Below, one piece after another: positions 24,578 through 32,061 of a DNA stretch of 35,718 bases. This DNA is from Acholeplasmatales bacterium (GTDB lineage: Bacteria; Bacillota_I; Bacilli_A; Acholeplasmatales; Anaeroplasmataceae). Made by a program: the position numbers and the translations under genes. The notes below the pieces were generated by a model that was given only the letters and a program-made list of their open reading frames with translations, searched no databases and was not told the origin of the DNA. Location of the stretch: assembly GCA_024697825.1 (NCBI GenBank), contig JAILEP010000111.1:1-35718 (forward strand), given 5' to 3'. How positions within the stretch are numbered: the first letter of the stretch is position 1; every line of letters begins with the position of its first letter.

Positions 24578-24609
24578 AAAAATAGGAATTCACACGAATT
24601 CCTATTTTT
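24578..24609. terminator. Bidirectional terminator between convergent genes
   Basis: A perfect 14-pair palindrome: left arm 24578-24591 (AAAAATAGGAATTC), loop ACAC, right arm 24596-24609. The T run on each strand serves the FNT gene on plus and the HAD gene on minus; the stop codon of the latter lies in the right arm. Confidence 0.95.
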
Positions 24610-25414
24610 CATTTATTATGAATTTTTCTAAAGCTCTTGCAACACCTGATTCTGTATTAGAAGTAGTTACGTAATCAGCTATATCAATAACTTCCTTAAA
24701 GGAATTACCCATCGCAACTCCAATACCAGCTGCCTTAATCATTGGGATATCATTTCCAGCATCACCTATTGCCATTGTATTCTTAATATCAATATTTAAA
24801 TGCTTCGCAAGAGATTTTAAGGCTTCACCCTTATTAGTTTTCTTATCTAAGAATTCTAAGAAGATTTTAGATGATCTTAGCATTGAAAATCTATTTGGAT
24901 AAATTGGATTAACCTCATTCATTATACGAGTGACATTATCCTCATCTCCAACCATCATTGCTTTTAAGAATTCATCATTATCATCAAGTGATACAATATC
25001 ATGAATATGATCCTCTACCTTATTAATTGTTGCTTCAACTTCTGTATAAGGATTATGTCTTGGAGTAATTAATTCTCCATTTTTTCTAAAGGCATGGAAA
25101 TCAACATTTAATCTGCATGCTTCCCTATATAATTCCTTTACATCAGAACCCTTAATAGTAGAAGAATAAATTAATTCATTAGTGCCACAGTTAATGATTT
25201 TTGCCCCATTATAAAGGATTACATAATCATTATTAGTATTTAATCCTAGCTTATCTAAAAGTGGCTTTACGCCAGAAATTGGACGTCCTGTTGCGATTAC
25301 AATGTGAACTCCCATCTCTTGGCATTTTTTAATTGCTTTAATATTATCATCTGAAACATTTTTCACTGGATCGAATAATGTTCCATCTAAATCTATTGTA
25401 ACTATTTTAATCAT
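24602..25414 (-). CDS. Cof-type HAD-IIB phosphatase
   Basis: A 270-residue HAD hydrolase. Motif I DLDGTL (D8, D10), motif II ATGRP, a C2 cap domain, then a conserved Lys region (TNKGEALKSLAKHL) and motif IV AIGDAGNDIPMI are all intact, so a sugar- or nucleotide-phosphate phosphatase is likely; the substrate is not predictable. ATG at 25414 is preceded by GGAGGG on the minus strand; an upstream TTG overlaps that site. A terminator of the preceding small gene ends right before this site, so expression needs read-through or an own start within that hairpin; a TATAAA (25457-25452) could be a -10 box but has no good -35. Confidence 0.88.
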   Translation of the reverse strand: MIKIVTIDLDGTLFDPVKNVSDDNIKAIKKCQEMGVHIVIATGRPISGVKPLLDKLGLNTNNDYVILYNGAKIINCGTNELIYSSTIKGSDVKELYREACRLNVDFHAFRKNGELITPRHNPYTEVEATINKVEDHIHDIVSLDDNDEFLKAMMVGDEDNVTRIMNEVNPIYPNRFSMLRSSKIFLEFLDKKTNKGEALKSLAKHLNIDIKNTMAIGDAGNDIPMIKAAGIGVAMGNSFKEVIDIADYVTTSNTESGVARALEKFIINEK

Positions 25415-25423
25415 TATTCCCTC

Positions 25424-25454
25424 CAAAATAAAAGCGCCACTTAAGTGGTGCTTT
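25424..25454 (-). terminator. Terminator of the small membrane protein gene
   Basis: On the minus strand AAAGCACCAC (25454-25445) pairs with GTGGCGCTTT (25440-25431), ten pairs with one G-T wobble and a TTAA loop, followed by TATTTT. It directly precedes the ribosome binding site of the Cof-type phosphatase. Confidence 0.8.
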
Positions 25455-25458
25455 ATAA

Positions 25459-25674
25459 TTAATGTAGCATGTTATATACGATAGCGTAAACTACTGCAAA
25501 TAATGAACCGAAAACCATTGCTAGAGTAAGAATTAAAATGATAATCTTACCAGGCTTTGTCATTGCTGGGTTTTGATATTTCTTTTTATTCTTAGCATCC
25601 TGTTCATATTTTTCAGAGAAGCTGTTTTTTGCTTTCTTTTTATTCTTGTTATTTTTGTTATCCTTTTTAGACAT
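25459..25674 (-). CDS. Small single-pass membrane protein, unknown
   Basis: A 71-residue protein I cannot assign. The first 42 residues are extremely basic and Asn/Lys-rich (KKDNKNNKNKKKAKN), then KPGKIIILILTLAMVFGSLFAVVYAIVY forms one membrane helix up to the C-terminus; the basic tail should stay in the cytoplasm. AGGTGA precedes the ATG on the minus strand and a strong terminator follows, which supports a real gene. Small proteins of this shape are common in Firmicutes. It is divergent from dinB across an 84-base AT-rich region. Confidence 0.75.
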   Translation of the reverse strand: MSKKDNKNNKNKKKAKNSFSEKYEQDAKNKKKYQNPAMTKPGKIIILILTLAMVFGSLFAVVYAIVYNMLH

Positions 25675-25677
25675 ATC

Positions 25678-25706
25678 TTCACCTGCTCAATAAAAAATGT
25701 TATAAT
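25678..25706 (+). promoter_or_regulatory. Possible extended -10 promoter of dinB
   Basis: TTCACC (25678-25683), 17-base spacer, TATAAT (25701-25706) preceded by TGT. The divergent region is so AT-rich that another TATAAT (25725-25730) and minus-strand -10 candidates also occur, so the choice is uncertain. Confidence 0.4.
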
Positions 25707-25758
25707 TTAAATAATCTTAATTATTATAATATAAATTTTCGTAAAAAGGAAGATATTA

Positions 25759-26955
25759 ATGGAAAAAAGTACTAACAAAGCCAAGATAATATTTCATATA
25801 GACATGAACCAGTTTTTCTGTAGCGTGGCTTGTATTGCCAATCCGCTACTACGTGGCCGTGCTTTTGCCATTGGTAGAGAAAATTCGACAAAGGGTGTTT
25901 TATCAACTGCTTCATATGAGGCTAGAAAATATGGTATTCATAGTGCAATGCCTCAAAATGAAGCCTTAAAAATATTACCATCACTTATTATAGTAAATCC
26001 TAATTTTGAAATGTATAGGGATTACCATAATAAGTTTATTTCTGTAATTAAAAGATATACAGATATCGTAGAGGTTGCATCTATTGATGAGGTTTATGCT
26101 GATATGACAGAAATAGCTAAGCAGAAGCATCCTGTAGTCCTTGCTAAGGAAATTCAGGAGGTATTATTATCTACCTATAAGCTTCCATGCTCAATCGGTA
26201 TTGCACCAACTTTATTTTTGGCTAAAATGGGCTCTGATATGAAAAAGCCATTAGGTGTTACAGTTATTAGAAAAAGAGAAATTAAAGAGATTTTATACCC
26301 ATTAGGGGTTGAGGATATCTTTGGTATAGGAAAGAAAACCTATCCTAGATTAATTAATAATGGAATTAAAACCATTGCAGATTTTATGAATCCAGATAAT
26401 AAGCAGAAGGTTATTGATTTAGTAGGCTTGAATACTTATACCTATGCTTATAATTGCTTAACTGGAAATTCATCAAATAAGGTTGATCCTAATCGCTATG
26501 ATGAATCTAAATCAATATCTGAATCTGAGACTTATGATGTTCATAAAAGTATCATTGAGGAATTAGCTCTTGAATTAAGAAAAATGACTAGATCTGTTTA
26601 TAATAAAATGAAGAAGGGTGATTATTATTGTAAAACAGTTACCCTTACCCTAAGGGATTCATCATTTATTACTATTACAAGACAAAAATCACTTTCAGAA
26701 TATACTGATGATTATTATGTAATAAGTGATATTGCGATGGAGCTTTTAGAGGATAATTTTGAAGAAGGTAAGACCTATAGATTACTTGGAATTGGTGTTT
26801 CTAATTTATGTCTTTCTAAGGATTTACCAAGGGAATATAATTTATTTACAATCAATGATAAGCTTGAAAAGGAAATTGAAATTGAAAAGATGATGAAGGA
26901 GTTTCAAACAAAGTTTGGAACTAAAGCGTTATATTTCAAAAAAAACGAAAAATAG
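25759..26955 (+). CDS. dinB: DNA polymerase IV (Y family)
   Basis: A 398-residue translesion polymerase. The metal-binding residues are D15 in HIDMNQFF and D110-E111 in SIDEVY; the steric gate FF is kept. MNQFFCSVACI is unusual, as most Pol IV have MDAFFASVE, but the changed residues are not the metal ligands. The thumb HhH region (VEDIFGIGKKTYPRLINNGI) and little finger follow. EYNLF (359-363) stands where Pol IV carries its sliding-clamp motif QLxLF and probably serves that role. AAAAGGA lies before the ATG. It ends in TAG and the next promoter starts right after the stop. Confidence 0.94.
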   Translation: MEKSTNKAKIIFHIDMNQFFCSVACIANPLLRGRAFAIGRENSTKGVLSTASYEARKYGIHSAMPQNEALKILPSLIIVNPNFEMYRDYHNKFISVIKRYTDIVEVASIDEVYADMTEIAKQKHPVVLAKEIQEVLLSTYKLPCSIGIAPTLFLAKMGSDMKKPLGVTVIRKREIKEILYPLGVEDIFGIGKKTYPRLINNGIKTIADFMNPDNKQKVIDLVGLNTYTYAYNCLTGNSSNKVDPNRYDESKSISESETYDVHKSIIEELALELRKMTRSVYNKMKKGDYYCKTVTLTLRDSSFITITRQKSLSEYTDDYYVISDIAMELLEDNFEEGKTYRLLGIGVSNLCLSKDLPREYNLFTINDKLEKEIEIEKMMKEFQTKFGTKALYFKKNEK

Positions 26956-26956
26956 T

Positions 26957-26985
26957 TTGAGTTTTGAGGCTTAGTTTGATAGAAT
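26957..26985 (+). promoter_or_regulatory. Promoter of the DEAD-box helicase gene
   Basis: TTGAGT (26957-26962), 17-base spacer, TAGAAT (26980-26985). The predicted start near 26992 gives a leader of about 23 bases with AAGAGGTG (27001-27008). Confidence 0.6.
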
Positions 26986-27014
26986 ATAGTGAATTTGAAA
27001 AAGAGGTGAGGCAG

Positions 27015-28355
27015 ATGAAATTCGATAATTATGAATTAAAGGACTTTATCGTTAAGGCTTTAAAGGATCTTAAGTTTACTGAATTTACTCCTGTTCAAAA
27101 GGGTGTATTTGAAAAATTAACAACAGAGAAGAATATTCTTGCTAAAAGTAAGACTGGTTCTGGTAAGACTCATGCGTTTTTAATTCCTATTTTTAATGAA
27201 TTAAATCCAGATGATTCTAATATCTTCGCAACTATCATTGCCCCAACAAGAGAGCTTGCAAGCCAAATCTATAAGATGGCTCAGCACATTGCATCTTTCT
27301 CAGGTAAGGCTATCAATATTAAGCTTTACACTGCAGGTACAGATAGAGAAAGAGAAATCGCTAAGCTTGAGGGTGCTCAGCCTCATATTGTTATCGGTAC
27401 TCCAGGTAAGATTAAGGATTTAGCTATTACTACAAATGCTTTAAAGGTATATACATCTAAGTATGTAGTAGTAGATGAGGTTGATATGACATTTGAATCA
27501 GGCTTCCTAGATGAGGTTGATTCAATCCTAGGTGTTACAGAAAATGCTAAATTTATGTTCTTTTCTGCGACAATGTCTGAATCAATTTTACCATTCCTTA
27601 AGAAGTATATGACTAATGTTGAAATGATTGATATCAATAATACTAATGATACTAAGATTCAGCATATTTGGTTACCACTTAAGCATAAGGATAGAAATGA
27701 GGTGTTAATTGCTTTAACTAAAGCGATTAATCCATATTTATGTATTGTCTTTGTTAATAAAAAGGAAAGCGTTCAGGGTGTAGCCTCTGCCCTTTCACAG
27801 GAGGGCTATTTAGTTGGTACTATCCATGGTGATTTATCAGCTAGAGAAAGAAAGAGAGTATTAACTGACGCAGCTAATTTAAAGTATCAATATATTGTCG
27901 CAACTGACCTTGCTGCAAGAGGCATTGATATTCCTGGTGTATCCCATATTATCAATTATGAATTACCAAGAGATTATGAATTCTATCTACATAGAAGTGG
28001 TAGAACAGGTAGAATGTATAATGATGGTATTGTATATTCAATTTATGAGGAAGTTGATGATGAATATTTAAATAACCTTAATAAGAAGGGTATTAAGCCT
28101 GAATATTTTGAGGTTAAAAATGGCGAAGTTGTTGAATATAAGGGTAGAAATACTAGAGCCCAAAGAATTAAGCCTAAGACTGATTATCAGAAGCAGGCCG
28201 CAAGATATATTCCAAAAACTGAAAAGAAGCCAGGCTATAAGAAGAAGAGACAGGCTCAAATTGATGAGCTTGCAAAAAGACTTAAGAAGAATGACGTTAA
28301 TGGCAAGAAGAAGCGTCATGCAAGACCAAAGGTAGATAAGAGAACATCTTTATAG
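27015..28355 (+). CDS. DEAD-box RNA helicase
   Basis: A 446-residue ATP-dependent RNA helicase of superfamily 2. Q-motif FTPVQ, motif I KTGSGKT (GSGKT at 48-52), Ia PTRELASQ, motif II DEVD (154-157, a variant of DEAD), motif III SAT, motif V ATDLAARGID and motif VI HRSGRTGR are all present. The C-terminal 60 residues are very basic (KKPGYKKKRQAQ, KKKRHARPKVDKR) and should bind RNA, as in CshA/CsdA relatives that help ribosome assembly or mRNA decay. ATG 27015 has AAGAGGTG six bases upstream; the frame is open further upstream, but that part holds the promoter. The terminator covers the stop codon. Confidence 0.93.
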   Translation: MKFDNYELKDFIVKALKDLKFTEFTPVQKGVFEKLTTEKNILAKSKTGSGKTHAFLIPIFNELNPDDSNIFATIIAPTRELASQIYKMAQHIASFSGKAINIKLYTAGTDREREIAKLEGAQPHIVIGTPGKIKDLAITTNALKVYTSKYVVVDEVDMTFESGFLDEVDSILGVTENAKFMFFSATMSESILPFLKKYMTNVEMIDINNTNDTKIQHIWLPLKHKDRNEVLIALTKAINPYLCIVFVNKKESVQGVASALSQEGYLVGTIHGDLSARERKRVLTDAANLKYQYIVATDLAARGIDIPGVSHIINYELPRDYEFYLHRSGRTGRMYNDGIVYSIYEEVDDEYLNNLNKKGIKPEYFEVKNGEVVEYKGRNTRAQRIKPKTDYQKQAARYIPKTEKKPGYKKKRQAQIDELAKRLKKNDVNGKKKRHARPKVDKRTSL

Positions 28356-28370
28356 GATGTTCTTTTTTTT
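28341..28370 (+). terminator. Terminator of the DEAD-box helicase gene
   Basis: AGAACATC (28341-28348) pairs with GATGTTCT (28356-28363), seven-base loop holding the TAG stop, followed by a T run to 28370. Confidence 0.93.
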
Positions 28371-28373
28371 AAA

Positions 28374-28402
28374 ACTAAAAAAGGATGCCTTTCGACATCC
28401 TT
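28374..28402 (-). terminator. Terminator of glgA-glgC
   Basis: AAGGATG (28381-28387) pairs with CATCCTT (28396-28402) around an eight-base loop; on the minus strand the stem runs into TTTT from the A run at 28377-28380. It lies eight bases after the glgC stop. Confidence 0.9.
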
Positions 28403-28409
28403 CTAAAGC

Positions 28410-29645
28410 TTACTTTAAAGTTTCTCCTGACTTAATATGATTCTTGTCAATTTCAAGATTCTTTGGCTTAGCAGAAGAGAAGATTCTTACGTTTCTTTCA
28501 ACTGTTAATCCATCAGGTAAAATAATCTTCTTACCGATAACATTTAATCCTGAAGATAAAATCTTTGGATTATCCTTGTTAGCTGTATAGTCATCACCAC
28601 AGCCAATCTTAGAATTGTCACCGATAACAGTTTCCTTATCAATAATTGTATCCTCAATTACACAATTCTTACCAATCTTTACATCGTTAAGAATTACTGA
28701 ATGCTTAATTACTGAGCCTTCACCAACGATTACACCTGGAGATAATACTGATTCTTCAACAGTACCATCAATCTTACAACCATTAGAGATTAAAGAAGTA
28801 GTGATATGAGCCTTTTCACCAACCTTAACTGGTGGTAAATCCTCACTCTTAGTATAGATCTTCCATGTTGGATCATATAGATCTAGGGAAGTATCATGGC
28901 ATAATTCAAGATTTGCCTCAAGGTAAGAATCATAAGTTCCTACATCCTTCCAATAATCATAATATTCATAAGCATAAACATTCTTAGTCTTAATCATATC
29001 AGGGATGATATGCATACCGAAGTCTAAGTCAGTAATATCTGGATGAGATTCAATTGCCTCAATTAATGCTTCAGTAGAGAATACATAAATACCCATTGAA
29101 GCCTTATTTGATTTTGGCTCCTTTGGCTTTTCTACGAACTTTTCAATTCTTAAATTAGAATCAGTTTCAAGAATACCAAATCTTGAAGCCTCCTCCATTG
29201 GAACAATCTTGGCAGCAATTGTTAAATCAGCACCAGTCTGCTTATGCTGCTCAATCATCTTTGAATAGTCCATCTTATAAATATGGTCACCTGATAGAAT
29301 TAGAACATACTTAGAAGCGTAACGCTTAACGAATTCTAAGTTCTTTCTGATTGCATCGGCAGTTCCTTCATACCAAGAATTGTTTGGCTGAAGAAGTGTT
29401 ACGAATGAATCACGTCTGTCTAAGTCCCAAGGCTTACCTACACCAATGTGCTCGTTTAGAGATAGTGGTAGGTACTGAGTTAAAATACCAATTTGGTAAA
29501 TACCTGAGTTTGTACAATTTGATAAGGCAAAGTCAATGATTCTAAACTTTCCTGCAAATGGTACAGCTGGCTTACTACGCTTTTCTGATAGAATATCTAA
29601 TCTAGATCCACGACCACCGGCTAAAATTAATGCTAATGTCTCCAT
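28410..29645 (-). CDS. glgC: Glucose-1-phosphate adenylyltransferase
   Basis: A 411-residue ADP-glucose pyrophosphorylase that makes ADP-glucose from glucose-1-phosphate and ATP, the committed step of glycogen synthesis. LALILAGGRGSRLDILSEKRSKPAVPFAGKFR is the nucleotide-binding loop, LSGDHIYKMDY holds the metal-binding Asp, and KFVEKP and the YWKDVGTYDSY stretch bind the sugar phosphate. A C-terminal left-handed beta-helix (about 290-385, hexapeptide repeats such as VIVGEGSVIKHSVIL) allows tetramers. No glgD-type second subunit is next to it. GGGAGG precedes the ATG and the gene starts 19 bases after glgA. Confidence 0.96.
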   Translation of the reverse strand: METLALILAGGRGSRLDILSEKRSKPAVPFAGKFRIIDFALSNCTNSGIYQIGILTQYLPLSLNEHIGVGKPWDLDRRDSFVTLLQPNNSWYEGTADAIRKNLEFVKRYASKYVLILSGDHIYKMDYSKMIEQHKQTGADLTIAAKIVPMEEASRFGILETDSNLRIEKFVEKPKEPKSNKASMGIYVFSTEALIEAIESHPDITDLDFGMHIIPDMIKTKNVYAYEYYDYWKDVGTYDSYLEANLELCHDTSLDLYDPTWKIYTKSEDLPPVKVGEKAHITTSLISNGCKIDGTVEESVLSPGVIVGEGSVIKHSVILNDVKIGKNCVIEDTIIDKETVIGDNSKIGCGDDYTANKDNPKILSSGLNVIGKKIILPDGLTVERNVRIFSSAKPKNLEIDKNHIKSGETLK

Positions 29646-29664
29646 AAAAATATTTTCCTCCCTT

Positions 29665-31086
29665 TTAGCTGTTAACTAGGTTATTGTATAGTTCAAGATA
29701 TACAGAAGCAGAAGCCTTCCAGCTATAATCCTTTTCCATGGCAAATTTTACCATCTTATTGAATGCTTCACGCTCATGGTTGTATAAATAGATTGCAAGA
29801 TACATTACTTCCTTTAAATCATAAGAATTGAAGTTTGTAAATGTGAAGCCTGTACCATATCCAGTATACTGGTTATATGGAGTTACAGTATCTCTTAAGC
29901 CACCTGTTTCCCTAACAACAGGTAATGTACCATATCTCATTGCGATCATCTGACCTAAGCCACATGGCTCGAATTTAGATGGCATTAAGAATAAATCACA
30001 GCCAGCATAGATCTTCTGAGCAATTGGATCTGAATATCCAATATAGCATTTAAATCTATCTGGGTATCTTCCCTCTAGAGAACGGAAGAAGTTTTCATAA
30101 ATTTCATCACCTGAGCCCATAAGAATAAATTTAGCATTGCTATTATAGATTATGTCATCCATAATAGGCATTAATAAATCGATACCCTTCTGGTCAACAA
30201 GTCTAGATACTAATCCAAATACAGGAACATCTTCCTTTGAATCTAAACCGAATTCCTCAAGTAAAGCCTTCTTGTTAGCTGCTTTACCCTTCTTGAAATC
30301 CTTTATACCATAGTTTTTGTATATATGCTTATCAGTTTCAGGATTGTATTTATCTACATCGATACCATTTAAAATACCCATGAAGTTAAAATATCTCATG
30401 CCTAATACACCATTAAGCTTATAACCAAAGTAATCAGTTAATACCTCATCCTTATATGTAGGAGAAACTGTTGTGATAGAATCAGATTCCATAATACCTG
30501 TCTTCATAAAATTGATGCAGCCATCAAATTCTAATGTAGAAGAATAAGGCATATATAGAATAGACATCATATCAAGTGGGAATACACCCTGATACTGGAT
30601 ATTATGAATACTATATACAGTTTTGATTCTACCATATTCAGGATACTGCCAATAATTACATTTCTTAATATATGGAATTAATCCTGTCTGCCAGTCGTTA
30701 CAGTGAATAACATCTGGGAAGAAGCCTACAACCTTTAGTGCCTCTAATACAGCAAAATCGAAGAATGCAAATCTTTCTCCATCATCACCATATCCATATA
30801 ATGATTCTCTGTAGAAATATTTGTCATTATCTATAAAGTAGAAATCTATTCCATCTCTTATTGCATGGAATATACCAACATATTCCATTTTTGTACCTAA
30901 TCTAACATATGCATAGCCCTTGTAATATGCGATGTTCATGTCCTTAATGCGTTTATAATAAGGCATAATTACACGCGCATCACAACCATTATCCTTAAGA
31001 GCCTTAGGTAATGCCCCGATAACATCGGCTAGTCCACCTGTCTTAGCGAAAGGCGCCCCTTCACTAGCGCAAATTAAAACATTCAT
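29665..31086 (-). CDS. glgA: Glycogen synthase, ADP-glucose type
   Basis: A 473-residue GT5 glucosyltransferase that extends alpha-1,4 glucan chains from ADP-glucose. KTGGL at residues 15-19 is the ADP-glucose-binding motif; SKFEPCGLGQMIAMRYGTLPVVRETGGLRDTV carries the catalytic-loop glutamate and the second nucleotide-binding element. Length and both Rossmann domains are normal. AAGAGGTG lies before the ATG on the minus strand. First gene of the glgA-glgC unit, about 20 kb from glgB-glgP. Confidence 0.96.
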   Translation of the reverse strand: MNVLICASEGAPFAKTGGLADVIGALPKALKDNGCDARVIMPYYKRIKDMNIAYYKGYAYVRLGTKMEYVGIFHAIRDGIDFYFIDNDKYFYRESLYGYGDDGERFAFFDFAVLEALKVVGFFPDVIHCNDWQTGLIPYIKKCNYWQYPEYGRIKTVYSIHNIQYQGVFPLDMMSILYMPYSSTLEFDGCINFMKTGIMESDSITTVSPTYKDEVLTDYFGYKLNGVLGMRYFNFMGILNGIDVDKYNPETDKHIYKNYGIKDFKKGKAANKKALLEEFGLDSKEDVPVFGLVSRLVDQKGIDLLMPIMDDIIYNSNAKFILMGSGDEIYENFFRSLEGRYPDRFKCYIGYSDPIAQKIYAGCDLFLMPSKFEPCGLGQMIAMRYGTLPVVRETGGLRDTVTPYNQYTGYGTGFTFTNFNSYDLKEVMYLAIYLYNHEREAFNKMVKFAMEKDYSWKASASVYLELYNNLVNS

Positions 31087-31137
31087 TTTATCACCTCTTA
31101 AAAATCGTAATGAAATTAATCATTTATCTATGTAAAT

Positions 31138-31166
31138 ATTATATAACTTTTCGACATTTTAAACAA
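31138..31166 (-). promoter_or_regulatory. Promoter of glgA-glgC
   Basis: On the minus strand TTGTTT (31166-31161), 17-base spacer, TATAAT (31143-31138); predicted start near 31131, leader about 45 bases. Hexamers and spacing are identical to those of the glgB promoter at 4466-4494. Confidence 0.75.
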
Positions 31167-31246
31167 GACGAAGAGGGAAACTAATTATAAAAAGTTGGAC
31201 AAATTATCTAAAATATGCCGAGAAGACCAAAAAAAATTATTAAGTA

Positions 31247-31275
31247 TTGTATTACATTTTTAAATTTGGTATAAT
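31247..31275 (+). promoter_or_regulatory. Promoter of the thioredoxin-fold gene
   Basis: TTGTAT (31247-31252), 17-base spacer, TATAAT (31270-31275) preceded by TGG, giving an extended -10 element. Predicted start near 31282. Confidence 0.75.
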
Positions 31276-31290
31276 AACATAGAATTTGTT

Positions 31291-31310
31291 CGAAGATATT
31301 TATATCTTTG
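31291..31310 (+). promoter_or_regulatory. Leader hairpin or operator AAGATA-N4-TATCTT
   Basis: CGAAGATA pairs with TATCTTTG (eight pairs, one wobble) around TTTA. It begins about nine bases after the predicted transcription start and ends before the AGGAG site (31322-31326). The core has the same half-sites as the palindrome at 4485-4500. Confidence 0.4.
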
Positions 31311-31335
31311 ATATAGGTATATAGGAGTTTTAAGT

Positions 31336-31998
31336 ATGGCATCTAAAAGAAGAAGAAATAAGGTCAAATTTAAATGGAATAGATATTTAGTTATTCTTAT
31401 TGTTGCAATTGTAGCTTTAATTACAGCGACAATCATCTTATCAATTCCATCTGAGGCTAAGAGAAATTTAAATAAATGGAATGAAGCTATCTCAGCTTAC
31501 AATTCAGAAAATTCAACTTCATATTCAACAATTACTAGTGAAAATGTATTTACTGAAATTGATGAATCTTCATATAAGAAGGAAATTAAGAAGGTTAAGA
31601 GCCTTGCTAAGTCAAGCGGCTATACATATTTCTGGTATGGTTCATTATCAAATGGCGATTACTTAGAGCAGTTATCTGCAATTAATACATTAGCTAAGGA
31701 TTATGAAATTGATCATGTTTACTTATTATATGCAACTTATGTAACTGAGGCTGAGGCTGATGAGGAAACTGATACAGCTGAATATAAAAAGACAGTTGAT
31801 TCATATGAGGATATTCTTAATGCTGATAAGGATGCAGATGTAGAGGATGTAGATTTAACAAGCTATCCTGCATTATTAGTATATAAGGATAGTAAGCTTA
31901 TCTTCAATTCTCAGGGTGGATCTGATGAATATTCATGGCCTATTTATATCCAGAAGGCATTCAGCTTTGAAATGGTTGAAAAGGCAAACGAAAACTAA
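31336..31998 (+). CDS. Membrane-anchored thioredoxin-fold protein without cysteines
   Basis: A 220-residue protein: a basic N-terminus (MASKRRRNKVKFKWNR), one helix at about 17-37 (YLVILIVAIVALITATIIL) and an extracytoplasmic part of about 180 residues. The order YTYFWYGSLSNGDYLEQLSAINTLA (beta strand, active-site-like loop, helix), VYLLYATYVT and SYPALLVYKDSKLIF, with a proline at the cis-Pro position, resembles a thioredoxin fold. The place of CxxC reads SLSNGD, and there is no cysteine anywhere in the protein, so it cannot be a redox enzyme. An acidic insertion (EAEADEETDTAEYKK) precedes the last strands. Similar lipid- or membrane-anchored proteins are annotated as thioredoxin-like without known function. 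The fold assignment is by eye. Confidence 0.55.
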   Translation: MASKRRRNKVKFKWNRYLVILIVAIVALITATIILSIPSEAKRNLNKWNEAISAYNSENSTSYSTITSENVFTEIDESSYKKEIKKVKSLAKSSGYTYFWYGSLSNGDYLEQLSAINTLAKDYEIDHVYLLYATYVTEAEADEETDTAEYKKTVDSYEDILNADKDADVEDVDLTSYPALLVYKDSKLIFNSQGGSDEYSWPIYIQKAFSFEMVEKANEN

Positions 31999-32012
31999 TT
32001 TACGATTATTAT

Positions 32013-32044
32013 AGCTGAGAAATTAAAAGTTCTCAGCTTTTGTT
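32013..32044 (+). terminator. Terminator of the thioredoxin-fold gene
   Basis: AGCTGAGAA (32013-32021) pairs perfectly with TTCTCAGCT (32030-32038) around an eight-base loop, then TTTTGTTT. It ends close to the binding site of argS; I found no convincing separate promoter for argS. Confidence 0.9.
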
Positions 32045-32061
32045 TCGAAAGGGTGAATTTT

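Larger units (their letters stand above)
31087..31335. other. Divergent intergenic region, glgA and thioredoxin-fold gene
   Basis: The longest gene-free stretch of the window. It contains the glgA promoter on the minus strand (31138-31166), the plus-strand promoter at 31247-31275 and a leader hairpin at 31291-31310. Between 31167 and 31246 I see only AT-rich DNA with a purine-rich patch (GACGAAGAGGGAAAC) and no structure I can assign. Confidence 0.6.

Noticed and set aside
25424-25480. Promoter inside the small-gene terminator, minus strand, for the Cof-type phosphatase
   Set aside because: TATAAA at 25457-25452 is in the right place, but no -35 box with any match lies 16-18 bases upstream.
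25759-26955. DinB as inactive because of the odd HIDMNQFFCSVACI start
   Set aside because: The metal ligands D15, D110 and E111 and the steric gate are intact; the changed positions are not catalytic.
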